DNA of 64,000 nucleotides from an uncultured Acidimicrobiales bacterium (GCA_938002965.1 CALKZY010000013.1:176630-240629), one strand, 5' to 3'. Positions 8,658-17,278 are shown, numbered from the stretch's first letter. The notes: generated from the sequence alone by a model not told the origin. Numbers and translations are program-made.

Positions 8658-8720
8658 GTGGCTGACCAGCCTCGCGACATGCTGGAGACACTGAGCTGGA
8701 TGCTGGAGACACTGAGCTGA
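8658..8720 (+). CDS. Possible 20-residue leader peptide
   Basis: The GTG start at 8658 has GGAG 5 nt upstream. The ORF encodes MADQPRDMLETLSWMLETLS and stops at 8718-8720, 2 nt before the ATG of the next ORF. It consists largely of a 21-bp tandem duplication (8679-8699 and 8700-8720). Its ribosome site is inside the preceding hairpin. This layout could couple translation of the downstream small gene, but nothing proves it is translated. Confidence 0.3.
   Translation: MADQPRDMLETLSWMLETLS
8679..8720 (+). repeat. 21-bp tandem duplication
   Basis: Two copies (8679-8699 and 8700-8720) differ only at the last base. Each encodes MLETLS(W). The second copy ends in the stop codon of the possible leader peptide. 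Confidence 0.9.
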
Positions 8721-8722
8721 CC

Positions 8723-8890
8723 ATGCAAATTCGTCCCGTGCCAACTGATGAGGAGGCAGCCGCTATTGCTGCTGCGTTGACCGTTGGCTGGCCGGAACCG
8801 CAGGAGGCTCAGCAAACGGCGACGTCAAGTCGGTGGCGTTTCAGCGGTCGTTGGTGGCATCACAACCCTCGGCGGCGACGACGGCCTTGA
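8723..8890 (+). CDS. Small acyl-CoA carboxylase epsilon-subunit-like protein
   Basis: 55 residues from ATG 8723 to TGA 8888-8890. The start MQIRPVPTDEEAAAIAAALT looks like the N-terminal helix of actinobacterial acyl-CoA carboxylase epsilon subunits (I-x-x-x-P-[ST]-x-E-E-x-A-A-[IL]). The C-terminal WRFSGRWW followed by Arg/Pro matches the Trp-rich end seen in such small proteins. Epsilon subunits stabilise the alpha/beta carboxylase complex. No carboxylase alpha or beta gene is in the window, so the assignment rests on local similarity recalled from the family. The next gene, a beta-oxidation enzyme, fits an acyl-CoA context. Confidence 0.5.
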   Translation: MQIRPVPTDEEAAAIAAALTVGWPEPQEAQQTATSSRWRFSGRWWHHNPRRRRRP

Positions 8891-8936
8891 TCGTAACAAG
8901 CCGTCAGTCTGGACCTTCCAAACCTGGAGAGACGTA

Positions 8937-9815
8937 ATGGGCTACGAGTGCTTCGACATCAGTGTTTCCGACAAGGTGGCGCATCTCAAACTCATCCGGC
9001 CGGAAAAACACAACTCTATGGTTCCATCATTTTGGCGGGACCTACCAGAAATCGTGGACGCCCTCTCTGCAGAGGGGGCCGTGCGAGCACTGGTCATTTC
9101 TGCTGAAGGCAAGCACTTCTGCTCGGGCATGGACATCAGCGTCTTCACCGGCGGAAACCTCGACGGCCCGGAAGTCGACAAGGCAGAGGCCGCTGATAAA
9201 GACAAAGCCAAGAACATGTTCCGCAGTCGCCGCAACGAACGCTTCCGCAGCACGGCCATGAAGCTGCAGGACACGTTCAGCTGTCTCGAGCGGGCTCGCA
9301 TGCCAGTGCTCTGTGCCATTCAAGGCGCTTGCGTCGGCGGAGGAATCGACATGGTGTCAGCCGCCGACATGCGCTACGCCGACCAGTCCACTTTCTTCTC
9401 GATCGCCGAGATCAATATCGGTATGACCGCCGACGTTGGCACGCTGCAACGAATGCCCAAGTTGGTCCCCGAAGGGCTGGTTCGAGAACTGGCGTTCACC
9501 GGACGCCGTTGGACGGCTGATGAGGCTATGGCCGCCGGGTTCGTCAACAAGGTCTTTCCTGATCACGAGTCTCTGGTGTCCGGCGTACTCGACGTGGCGG
9601 CCGAGATCGCCGACAAGAGCCCAATGGCCGTTTGGGGCACGAAGCGAACCATTAACTTCACCCGCGATCATTCAGTGGACGATGGCTTGGAGTTCATCGC
9701 CAATTGGAACGCCGCCATGTTCGACACCGACGACATGACTGAAGCTTTCTCCGCCCAAATGGAGAAGCGTCCCGGCGACTACCCCGACCTTCACCCCCTG
9801 AGCGACGGCATCTAG
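8937..9815 (+). CDS. Enoyl-CoA hydratase/isomerase family, delta3,5-delta2,4-dienoyl-CoA isomerase type
   Basis: 292 residues. The ATG at 8937 is chosen for its GGAGAG site and because upstream in-frame sequence overlaps the small epsilon-like ORF. The crotonase core shows the CoA-binding segment ALVISAEGKHFCSGMDISVF and the oxyanion-hole segment GACVGGGIDMVSAADMRYA. The stretch EINIGMTADVGTLQRMPKLV closely resembles the active-site region of dienoyl-CoA isomerase ECH1 (EVDVGLAADVGTLQRLPK), which carries the acidic catalytic pair. It should shift double bonds during beta-oxidation of unsaturated fatty acids. A generic enoyl-CoA hydratase is the alternative. Confidence 0.88.
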   Translation: MGYECFDISVSDKVAHLKLIRPEKHNSMVPSFWRDLPEIVDALSAEGAVRALVISAEGKHFCSGMDISVFTGGNLDGPEVDKAEAADKDKAKNMFRSRRNERFRSTAMKLQDTFSCLERARMPVLCAIQGACVGGGIDMVSAADMRYADQSTFFSIAEINIGMTADVGTLQRMPKLVPEGLVRELAFTGRRWTADEAMAAGFVNKVFPDHESLVSGVLDVAAEIADKSPMAVWGTKRTINFTRDHSVDDGLEFIANWNAAMFDTDDMTEAFSAQMEKRPGDYPDLHPLSDGI

Positions 9816-9836
9816 AGGCCACCAGCCGTCAATTGG

Positions 9837-10202
9837 TCAATCCGCCAAGTTGGTCTCTGCCGTTTCGATGTAGACCGCCAGAAGGCAACCGTTCTCGGTC
9901 GACGAATTGTGGATGGTGCCTCGACGTAACAGCACGAGGTCGCCCGGCCCGTATCGGTAGCCGTCGTGATCGGTCAGGTCCCCCTCGATGACCAGGAACT
10001 GTTCATCGCAGGTGTGGCGGTGAGGTGTGGTGGACGAGCCAGGTGCCAGGCGATAGAGGTGGAAGCCGACGCCCGGTTCCCGACTCCGGTCCAGCTGCAG
10101 AACCGACTCGGTTGAGCTGGATACGCCGTCAACCTCAAATGGCTCAAAGTCGGCGTCGCGGTAGTTAGCCACTAGGCGATCCGCCTCGGGTATAGGTTCC
10201 AT
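9837..10202 (-). CDS. Cupin-domain protein
   Basis: 121 residues from the ATG at 10202, which has AAGGAGA 7 nt upstream. An earlier in-frame ATG at 10274 lacks a site. The single cupin barrel shows motif 1 (PHRHTCDEQFLVIEGDLTDHDG, with the metal-binding pattern H-x-H-x-D-E) and motif 2 (GPGDLVLLRRGTIHNSSTENG, with the last metal His). The arrangement matches small metal-binding cupins of the ChrR or quercetinase-like kind. Substrate is unknown. It converges with the dienoyl-CoA isomerase and is divergent from the redoxin lipoprotein. Confidence 0.85.
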   Translation of the reverse strand: MEPIPEADRLVANYRDADFEPFEVDGVSSSTESVLQLDRSREPGVGFHLYRLAPGSSTTPHRHTCDEQFLVIEGDLTDHDGYRYGPGDLVLLRRGTIHNSSTENGCLLAVYIETAETNLAD

Positions 10203-10245
10203 TGCCTGTCTCCTTAGCGATCGACGGTAGTGAAGATGTAGAACC

Positions 10246-11214
10246 ATGTTGTACCTTGAGCTTTGGTTTCTCAAGGTGGTCGGAAATCTAACGCAGGCGG
10301 TTCATGCTCCGGTGGCAACGTTTAGATCGGTGATCAAGCCCTCGGCCCTGGCGGCCGTCGTTTCGCTTACGTTGCTTGCCTGCGTGGACGACGATCCGGA
10401 AGCGAACGCAAGTCCGGATGAAAACTTGGAGGCGCTGTCCGGCTCAATTCCGCCCAGAGCCAACATCGGTGCCACAACCACCGCCATCTACAACACACCG
10501 GCGTCGCTGGCGCTGGGCACGCACCGTTTGCTAATCAAAGCCGAAGGCGTCGACGGGCTCGAGTTCGGCAGTCCCGACGACACCGCAACGCTGGTTCTCA
10601 CCCAGGGAGCCGAGATCGTCGAAGCCGACACATACTGGGTTTGGACTGTCGAAGGTTTTAACGGCTTCTACGCCGCCAACGTGACGTTCGACCGTCAAGG
10701 CGAATGGGACGTAAGGCTGGAGAGCCGCGGCGGGCGGGCCGCCACGTCGACTATCAACGTCGGCGCCATCGCTCCGGTGCCGACCACCGGCAAGTCAGCT
10801 ATCGCGTCCGAGTCGAAAACCATTGACCGCTTCGACATCGACGAGCTGACCACTGACCCCGACCCGGACTTGGATCTCTACCAAATGACAGTGGCCGATG
10901 CCGTCACCTCGGGCAAACCATCGGTGTTGGTGTTCGCCACCCCGGCGTTCTGCCGCACGGCGGTGTGCGGGCCGATCGTTGACGAAGTCAGCGAGATACG
11001 GCCCGACTACCCCGACTTCAACTTCGTGCACGTCGAGGTGTATGAGCCGTTGGATCAAACTGACAACGAACTGATCCCCGTACTACCGGTGGTGGAATGG
11101 CAACTGCCAAGCGAGCCATGGGTATTCGTGGTCGACGGCGAGGGCACGATCACCTCGGCTTTCGAAGGTTTCTTGACCCAAGATGAGCTACGCCAAGCCC
11201 TCGACAGCCTCTAG
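10246..11214 (+). CDS. Lipoprotein with thioredoxin-like domain
   Basis: 322 residues. The lipobox SLTLLAC places the lipidated cysteine at residue 46 of the ATG start. A GTG at 10330 would give a more normal 18-residue signal and may be the true start. Residues ~60-175 form a beta-sandwich (STINVGAIA closes it). Residues ~210-322 look thioredoxin-like: KPSVLVFATPAFCRTAVCGPIVDEV with a Cys-x4-Cys, then EWQLPSEPWVFVVDGEGTITSAFEG with the cis-Pro region. It is probably an extracytoplasmic redox or copper-chaperone-type protein. The CxxxxC spacing is unusual. Confidence 0.78.
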   Translation: MLYLELWFLKVVGNLTQAVHAPVATFRSVIKPSALAAVVSLTLLACVDDDPEANASPDENLEALSGSIPPRANIGATTTAIYNTPASLALGTHRLLIKAEGVDGLEFGSPDDTATLVLTQGAEIVEADTYWVWTVEGFNGFYAANVTFDRQGEWDVRLESRGGRAATSTINVGAIAPVPTTGKSAIASESKTIDRFDIDELTTDPDPDLDLYQMTVADAVTSGKPSVLVFATPAFCRTAVCGPIVDEVSEIRPDYPDFNFVHVEVYEPLDQTDNELIPVLPVVEWQLPSEPWVFVVDGEGTITSAFEGFLTQDELRQALDSL

Positions 11215-11318
11215 CCAACTGGGGTGGGTCGGGTCGATCGGATCGCACCACCGTAGACTTCGGGGCTATTGCCGTCTCGGCGGCCGGAACCCTTCACGCA
11301 GCCGAAAGGCCAGCATCC

Positions 11319-11954
11319 ATGGCAACCGAGTCCTCGTCTTCCAAGACCAAAAGCAGTTCTCGCACGAGCAGCACGACTAGCGGCAGCAGCGCCGACGACC
11401 GGCCTTCAACCCGGCGATTGAACGCTTCGGCCAAGGTCCTGGCCGGGCACCCCGATGACGTTATGTCCATCCTTGGCCGGCTCGACGGAAACGACTTGGC
11501 CAACGTGGCCGAAGCCGTGCGCCAAATCCAGCGGGAACGAGCCGTGGCCCGCGGCGATCTGGATGAGATCATCTCAACCGGATTCGAAGCCGGTTTCGGC
11601 AACGACGGACTGGCCCTTCCCCCGTGGGTGGAAGGCAACGTGCTGGTTTGCCCCGGCGGGATGGTTTCCAAGTCGAAGACAAACCACCGTTGCCGATTTG
11701 TGTCGGTCAACAACCAATGGATCTGGGAGTCACACGAACTAATCCGCGAAGATAAGCAGTCCACTCCCGGGGCCTACGACGGCTTCCGGGCCGTCGCTCT
11801 GCTTCCCTTGGTGACCGGCATGACCCTAGACTTGGTGTCGGGCAAAGCCCGAAGGGGTATGCACTCGGTGGATCGGGTCATCTCCTACGAAGTCCGCAAA
11901 GGCGAACTCATCGAAGTGTCCCAACGCAAAATTTCGCCTGCCGGCATGCAATAA
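11319..11954 (+). CDS. Conserved protein of unknown function with Ser/Thr-rich N-terminus
   Basis: 211 residues. The first ~35 are Ser/Thr/Lys-rich and probably disordered. The rest is a compact globular domain: SAKVLAGHPDDVMSILGRLDGNDLANVAEAVRQIQRERA looks helical, and LPPWVEGNVLVCPGG begins a beta-rich part that ends SYEVRKGELIEVSQRKISP. There is no signal peptide, membrane segment or catalytic motif I recognise. The ATG has a modest AAAGG site. It converges with the ABC exporter gene. Confidence 0.75.
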   Translation: MATESSSSKTKSSSRTSSTTSGSSADDRPSTRRLNASAKVLAGHPDDVMSILGRLDGNDLANVAEAVRQIQRERAVARGDLDEIISTGFEAGFGNDGLALPPWVEGNVLVCPGGMVSKSKTNHRCRFVSVNNQWIWESHELIREDKQSTPGAYDGFRAVALLPLVTGMTLDLVSGKARRGMHSVDRVISYEVRKGELIEVSQRKISPAGMQ

Positions 11955-11998
11955 CGTTTCCGTTGGGCGGACAACCGCGGTTCAGCCGGGCCTCGGTT

Positions 11999-13873
11999 TC
12001 AAGCAGGGAAGTATTCGCAGCGACCGTCACTGAAGACGGTCCCATCGGAACAAACGGCTTCGATTGATCCGCCCCCGAACTGTTCCTGATACAGCGAGGC
12101 GTACGCTCCACCGACAGCCAGTAGCTCATCGTGGTCGCCCGATTCGACAATGCGTCCGGCATCCACCACGTGAATAATGTCAGCAGCCTGAATCGTTGAT
12201 AGCCGGTGAGCTACCGCCAACGTCGTACGACCACTCACCAGCTCGTCAAGTGCCGACTGAATACGACGCTCCGACGCGGTATCCAACGCCGACGTGGCTT
12301 CATCCAACACCAATACCTTCGGGTCATGCAACAGCACTCGGGCAATAGCGACTCGTTGGCGCTCGCCACCTGACAATCGGAAGCCGCGCTCACCGACCAC
12401 CGTCTGGTAGCCGTCGTCGAAGTCCATGATGCGATCATGAATAGCCGCCGCCCGTGACGCCTTCTCCACTTCAGCCTCGGTGGCTCCGGGGCGGCCATAG
12501 GCAATGTTGTCAAAGATGGTTCCGGCGAACAGATAGCTCTCCTGGGTCACGAACCCCAGAGACTGGGCCAGCGAGGCCAACTCAAGGTCGCGCAGATCAA
12601 CATCGTCCAAACTCACCGAGCCGGACGTCGGATCGTACAGTCGGGCTACCAGAGACAACACCGTCGACTTGCCCGAGCCCGACGGTCCAACAAACGCCAC
12701 CAGCTGCCCAGGGGAGGCATCGAACGACACCTCGTTCAGTGCCGGGTGTCCGCTCTCGTCGCTCCCGGCCGCCTCATAGACGAACGACACGTCATCGAAA
12801 CGAACGTCGCCTCGGACCAGCTCGGAGTTCAACACAACCGCGTCCTCGGCGTCAACCACGTCGGCTTCGGCATCGAGGTATTGGAATATCCGTTCGAACA
12901 GCGATCGCGATGACTGCAACTCGACTCCGGTCTCCAAAAGCCGGGCCACGGGAAAGAACAGCCGGGTTTGCAATGTGGTGAAGGCCACAACCGTTCCGGC
13001 GGTGATGGAGTCGTCACCGCCACTGAGCACGAAACCGGCCACCAGGTACACCAGAATTGGACTTGCGCCCAGGAACGCCTGGATGACAGTGAAGAACGAT
13101 TGGCCGATTACCTGCTGCTTTACCGCCACCTCAGCTAGCCGCTCGTTGGCCTCGGAGAACCGTCGGATCTCGTGGTCCTGACGACCGAAGAGTTTGGACA
13201 AGGTGATACCCGATACCGACAAGGTTTCCTGAGTCACCACTGTCATGGCCGATGTTGCTTCCTGGGTTTGGCGAACGAAGGTGGCTCGTCGGCGTCCGAC
13301 CCAACGGGCGGCGACCACAAACATCGGCACCAGCACCATGGACAACAGCGTCAGTGGCACAGACAACACGACCATGGCCACCAACGCGCCGATAAACACC
13401 ACTGTGTTGGACAACATGTTGGACAGCGTGTTGGTGACGGCTGTCTGTACACCCCCTACGTCGGATGAAATCCGGCTCTGCAGATCACCGGTACGTGACG
13501 ACGCGAAGAATGAGAGCGACAGGCCTTGAAGGTGGGCGTACAACCGGTCCCGCAGATCGCGAAGAACGTCTTGACCTAACTGGTTGGTGATCACGGTCTG
13601 AACCACGCCCAGCGAGGTTGTCAGCGCCATGACCCCCAGCATGATCAAACCCATGGTGACGACGGTCCCGAAGCGTACCTCCCCACCGTCGGCGGGGAAG
13701 AGACCATCGTCGAACATCACTCGGAGCAACAGCGCATTCACGACACCGCCAACCGAACCGACCAGAACCAGACCGACAATGACTAGCACCCGACGCCGGT
13801 GCGGAGAGAACAGACCAACGACACGACCCCAGCTGAATTCTGTTTCTTGTGCCCGTTCTGTGGCTTGCGTCAA
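11999..13873 (-). CDS. ABC exporter half-transporter (fused membrane and ATPase domains)
   Basis: 624 residues. The transmembrane domain (~25-320) has six helices and the type I exporter coupling region (SRTGDLQSRISSDV). The nucleotide-binding domain (~355-600) has Walker A VGPSGSGKST, Q-loop FVTQESYLF, signature LSGGERQRVAIARVLL, Walker B VLVLDEATSALD and the H-loop AHRLST. It would act as a homodimer or heterodimer exporting lipids, peptides or drugs. The TTG start at 13873 overlaps the TGA of the upstream 754-residue gene by 4 nt and has AGGAG 7 nt before it, so translation is coupled. A Cys-containing C-terminal extension (~605-624) is uncommon. Confidence 0.93.
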   Translation of the reverse strand: MTQATERAQETEFSWGRVVGLFSPHRRRVLVIVGLVLVGSVGGVVNALLLRVMFDDGLFPADGGEVRFGTVVTMGLIMLGVMALTTSLGVVQTVITNQLGQDVLRDLRDRLYAHLQGLSLSFFASSRTGDLQSRISSDVGGVQTAVTNTLSNMLSNTVVFIGALVAMVVLSVPLTLLSMVLVPMFVVAARWVGRRRATFVRQTQEATSAMTVVTQETLSVSGITLSKLFGRQDHEIRRFSEANERLAEVAVKQQVIGQSFFTVIQAFLGASPILVYLVAGFVLSGGDDSITAGTVVAFTTLQTRLFFPVARLLETGVELQSSRSLFERIFQYLDAEADVVDAEDAVVLNSELVRGDVRFDDVSFVYEAAGSDESGHPALNEVSFDASPGQLVAFVGPSGSGKSTVLSLVARLYDPTSGSVSLDDVDLRDLELASLAQSLGFVTQESYLFAGTIFDNIAYGRPGATEAEVEKASRAAAIHDRIMDFDDGYQTVVGERGFRLSGGERQRVAIARVLLHDPKVLVLDEATSALDTASERRIQSALDELVSGRTTLAVAHRLSTIQAADIIHVVDAGRIVESGDHDELLAVGGAYASLYQEQFGGGSIEAVCSDGTVFSDGRCEYFPA

Positions 13874-16134
13874 CGGCCGACTCCTAGAGGTTCGATCCGT
13901 TGAAATCGGGCTCGGACCTTGGGTGGCAGACGGTCAAGAATGAACTCGATGACGGTTTCCGGATACCGGTTCTGGACATGAATGGTGTACCAAACCCCGT
14001 CAAAAAGCGACATAAACGTTGGCACAGCATCGAACTTGTGGATTGAGTCCTCTCGGAGAGTGGCCACGTAGGTTGCCGCGCTCTTGGCCGGGGCGTGGAG
14101 GTAGTGCACTTGGTCTGCTCGTCTATCGTTCGAGCGAGTTACCAGCCACCCGGTCTTGCTGATGTCATACGGTTGGGCCTGATCCTCGCCGATCAAGCCC
14201 AGCGAGTAGCCGGCCCACTCTCCCCGCTCCAGGTTTACGCGACGCTGCTCCAATTGTTGGGCGACGAAGAGCATGTGCTCGTGACGGTCTTCCAGCGTCA
14301 TTCCTGCTGGACCGTACGGGGCGTTGTAGGAGTACCACGGATCCTCGTCGGTCATGTACCGCTCAAGCCACTCCTCGAGAACACAGTCGCGATAGCGATA
14401 CTTCATGGTGTTGATCTGATAACTGAAATGGCGGACCGATCGCTTGTTTTCCAGCCTCCGCAGCGAGAGGTCCATCTCGTCCACGCCGACTTTCCGCAAG
14501 TACTCGGCCGCTGCTTCGATTCGCTGTTCCGGCCAGCCACGAACGAGGCCGTCCATATCGGGATCACCTTCGAACAACCGATGAAGCTGGTAGGCCCACG
14601 ACTCGAACTGCCGGCTACTCAAGTTATCGGGCATGGTGGATGTCGGCAGGTAGAGCCGCAGAACGTAACGGTCCCCTTCAAGCAACTCACTGGCCGACAG
14701 CTGCCGGTCGAACCACAACAGATTCTCGGTCGGCAACCTGAACCCGTACGGCAGCACCCTTTTGTCCAGGTAGGAGTCGAGCTGTTCGAGTTCGCCGTAG
14801 ATGGCTTTGGCTTCGGCTCGAAGCTCGGAAACAATCGGGGTGGCGGCCGGGCCGTCGCCGTTGCCTCCGCGACCGGTGATGCACCGGACGGCCAAGGCCG
14901 GCGACGCCGAGTCGGTTGTTCGACCGGAGCCGTAGCCGATACTGGGGAACACAATGGCACCAATGCCATCCACCAGAACCATGTCGGTGCTGTGCTCGGG
15001 GGCCGACCGGATCGGAACGTAGATGCCCTTGGTGCGCAGGTCGGCCAGCAGGTTCGTGGCGAAATCCACTTGCATCCGCACTCGGTCGGCGACCTCGTCG
15101 GTCACCCCTCGGCCCAGAACATGCACCACTCGCCATCCGGCGGCCAGACACTCGGTGATCTTCTGGTCGAACTCGGCTCGAAGTTTCCCGTTTGAACGCT
15201 GGAAGATAGAGGTGGAAATATAGATGGTCTTGTTCGACGATTTCTGGGCCGCCCTGTCCAGCAGATCAACTGCAAACGCTCGACATGCGTCGTTAAAGGC
15301 CGCCTGATCGTTTCCAAAGTGCCCTTTGCTGTAGGTGGACACCCCGTAGGCGGACTCCTCACCCCAGTCCGGGCCTAGCCGGTCGGTGGAGTGGTTCAGT
15401 ATCCGGGCTGCGGTCACCGTTGGACTTCGCCCCGATTGGGGTTGGGTGACGAGGTTGAGCCTGGCGACAGTCAGCAACACCAGGTCATCGCGGGCCGCTT
15501 GATCCTCCTGGCGTTGAATAACAAAGCTCTCCGCCCAGTTGAGCACCCCGCGGAAGTTCTCCAGCAGTTCCGTTACCGTCTGTTCAGGCAACTCCTCGCC
15601 CACGTCGGCCTGCAGATGGCCGGCGGCCTCCTCGACAACAGTCAACAGCGGCGGCAGGGCATCGACGTCTCCCTCAAATGGCCACCACGTCCCGTCGGTC
15701 AACCACTCGGCCAGCTGTTCAATACGGTCGGAAATGGCCTGCTCCGACAGTTCGTCCAGATCAAGCTTGTCGTTCGAACCCTCGCTGTTCGACAGCGGGA
15801 CCGGCTCCCCGATGTTCGACTGATCCGAGGCAGCGACCGCGGCGTCACCGACAGTCTGATAGAGGTACTTGGCCGCAGCCAGCGAGGTTTTAGGGGGCTG
15901 GCCGCGTTTTTTTTCCAAGTTTTCTGCCAGCAGCCGAAGCTGGCGTTGAAACTGGCTGAGCAGTTCTGTGGCCAGAATCGGGAGCAGCGTTTCGACAAAC
16001 TCGGTATTCGATGATTTGTCGGCGGCCATCAGGACAGTTTCGCAGACATTGCCGTGCCCTTCCATGTCAGCCAGGCACTTTGGTCGGTGACCGATCGGAA
16101 TAAGTGGGCGAAGCTCGACATCGGACTTATTCAC
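13870..16134 (-). CDS. Large protein of unknown function coupled to the ABC exporter
   Basis: Up to 754 residues from the GTG at 16134. ATGs at 16065 and 16026 are alternatives, and none has a clear ribosome site. There is no signal peptide or membrane helix, so it is cytoplasmic. The N-terminal ~200 residues are helical and acidic. A middle region (~240-420) reads like an alpha/beta fold (KTIYISTSIFQRSNGKLRAEF; GWRVVHVLGRGVTDEVADRVRMQV; DMVLVDGIGAIVFPSIGYG). The C-terminal half is helical with many aromatic and Arg residues. I recognise no family. Its stop overlaps the exporter start, so a functional link with export is likely. Confidence 0.7.
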   Translation of the reverse strand: MNKSDVELRPLIPIGHRPKCLADMEGHGNVCETVLMAADKSSNTEFVETLLPILATELLSQFQRQLRLLAENLEKKRGQPPKTSLAAAKYLYQTVGDAAVAASDQSNIGEPVPLSNSEGSNDKLDLDELSEQAISDRIEQLAEWLTDGTWWPFEGDVDALPPLLTVVEEAAGHLQADVGEELPEQTVTELLENFRGVLNWAESFVIQRQEDQAARDDLVLLTVARLNLVTQPQSGRSPTVTAARILNHSTDRLGPDWGEESAYGVSTYSKGHFGNDQAAFNDACRAFAVDLLDRAAQKSSNKTIYISTSIFQRSNGKLRAEFDQKITECLAAGWRVVHVLGRGVTDEVADRVRMQVDFATNLLADLRTKGIYVPIRSAPEHSTDMVLVDGIGAIVFPSIGYGSGRTTDSASPALAVRCITGRGGNGDGPAATPIVSELRAEAKAIYGELEQLDSYLDKRVLPYGFRLPTENLLWFDRQLSASELLEGDRYVLRLYLPTSTMPDNLSSRQFESWAYQLHRLFEGDPDMDGLVRGWPEQRIEAAAEYLRKVGVDEMDLSLRRLENKRSVRHFSYQINTMKYRYRDCVLEEWLERYMTDEDPWYSYNAPYGPAGMTLEDRHEHMLFVAQQLEQRRVNLERGEWAGYSLGLIGEDQAQPYDISKTGWLVTRSNDRRADQVHYLHAPAKSAATYVATLREDSIHKFDAVPTFMSLFDGVWYTIHVQNRYPETVIEFILDRLPPKVRARFQRIEPLGVGR

Positions 16135-16341
16135 CGACCGGGCGGACGGGCCGGAACCGTTGGGAATACAAGGGTTTGATTCGGTGCGCAGGTTATTCCA
16201 ATGGGGTCATTGGGAGGGCCAGAACGCGCTTTACAAACGCTCCAGATTGCCTACGATTACTTCACGACACGAGTTACGGGAACCTGGCATTCAAGCCCAA
16301 TCTGGTCTGGTCCCGCTCGTGATGGTCAAGGAGGAGAGACC
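16027..16341. promoter_or_regulatory. Divergent intergenic region with inverted repeats and one promoter candidate
   Basis: If the 754-residue protein begins at 16026, this stretch holds no gene. AATAAGT (16100-16106) and ACTTATT (16126-16132) form an inverted repeat, and GGAATAA (16098-16104) pairs with TTATTCC (about 16193-16199). A rightward promoter candidate is TTTACA (16230-16235), 16 bp, TACGAT (16252-16257), serving the gene at 16342. I see nothing else in it. Confidence 0.35.
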
Positions 16342-16677
16342 ATGTTATTTACCCTGCCCTTCGGGCTGCTCATAATGTGCTTTGCCCTGTTGTTCGGCCT
16401 TTCAGCCGTCGGTGACGACTCCGAAATCCTCGGTGGTGGCCCAGATCGTTCACGACGCCGCTGGTGGCGTCGCTCACCGACCCGACGCACCCGTTGGGGC
16501 AACACCGACAGCAACGCCGGGTCAGACAATGACCGAGCTAGCGCAGCCGACTATTTCGGCTACGACACCGGCATCTCAGATCTGGAGTTCCTCGACGAAA
16601 GCTACGAGGAGACCACTCGACGCCTCGAAGAAGAGGCCCAGCTGCACATGCAGCAAATCATGGGGGACGGCACCTAG
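16342..16677 (+). CDS. Small single-pass membrane protein of unknown function
   Basis: 111 residues. The ATG at 16342 has an excellent site, AAGGAGGAGAG. The N-terminus MLFTLPFGLLIMCFALLFGLSAV is one membrane helix. It is followed by a strongly basic patch (RSRRRWWRRSPTRRTR) and an acidic, probably helical tail (LEFLDESYEETTRRLEEEAQLHMQQ). The basic patch right after the helix predicts a cytoplasmic C-terminus. No family is recognised. It is followed 57 bp later by another small membrane-anchored protein in the same direction. Confidence 0.7.
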   Translation: MLFTLPFGLLIMCFALLFGLSAVGDDSEILGGGPDRSRRRWWRRSPTRRTRWGNTDSNAGSDNDRASAADYFGYDTGISDLEFLDESYEETTRRLEEEAQLHMQQIMGDGT

Positions 16678-16734
16678 AGCCGGCCTCGTCACGGAAGCCA
16701 TCAGTTCGGCGACAACTTCAGAGGGAGAAGTCTT

Positions 16735-17217
16735 ATGATTCGCTGGATCCGAACCGCAGCCTCGCTGCTCGTAGCCTCGCTGTTTGCCGCCATTGCCTTG
16801 GTCTGGCTTCAGGTGCCGCATAACGGTGCGCCAAGTCCGGGGCGGGAGCTGGCTGTCACCTACGACGGAGCAGTCGGCATGATCGATCTCTACCTGAGGC
16901 ACGACATTCGGGGCTACGAGCGCCTGGCCAACATCGATCCACAACTGAACGGTATCGGCGGCCGAGCGGCCCAAACAGCGGCGACTGACCCAAACCTGCG
17001 CACCGCCGATCGGGTGGCCGTGGCCCGCAGACTGTCGACTCAAAGAAGTGGGTTGACCCCGAAGCTGGCCCGCCACATCGTCGAATCGGCCGACGGCGAA
17101 CAGCTCGCAGCCTTTAGCGGCTTTGATCCGGAACTGGATGCGGCCATCGACCTTGCTGTCAACGCTGCGCTCGAAGCCGAGTTGGCCAACGTCGACGGAC
17201 TCGACTCAACCAGCTAG
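16735..17217 (+). CDS. Membrane-anchored protein of unknown function
   Basis: 160 residues with one N-terminal hydrophobic helix (IRTAASLLVASLFAAIALVWL) and an otherwise soluble helical domain rich in Ala, Asp and Arg. It has no Cys, so it is not a lipoprotein. A GGGAGAAG site precedes the ATG. It probably forms an operon with the preceding 111-residue protein. The function is unknown. Confidence 0.7.
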   Translation: MIRWIRTAASLLVASLFAAIALVWLQVPHNGAPSPGRELAVTYDGAVGMIDLYLRHDIRGYERLANIDPQLNGIGGRAAQTAATDPNLRTADRVAVARRLSTQRSGLTPKLARHIVESADGEQLAAFSGFDPELDAAIDLAVNAALEAELANVDGLDSTS

Positions 17218-17248
17218 GGAACAGTTCCTCCACACGCTTTGGCACGCT

Positions 17249-17278
17249 CCATATAGACCGTGTAACACACGCCATATA
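17249..17278 (+). promoter_or_regulatory. Paired CCATATA direct repeats upstream of the flavoprotein gene
   Basis: CCATATA occurs at 17249-17255 and 17272-17278, 23 bp apart (about two helical turns). Both copies are preceded by a CACGC-like stretch. Between them lies the small palindrome GTGTAACAC (17260-17268). They sit 40-70 bp before the GTG at 17318. A regulator binding site is possible but untested. Confidence 0.3.

Noticed and set aside
14095..15195. 366-codon plus-strand ORF across the 754-residue gene
   Set aside because: No start context and low-complexity composition. The minus frame is continuous and overlaps the ABC exporter start in a coupled fashion.
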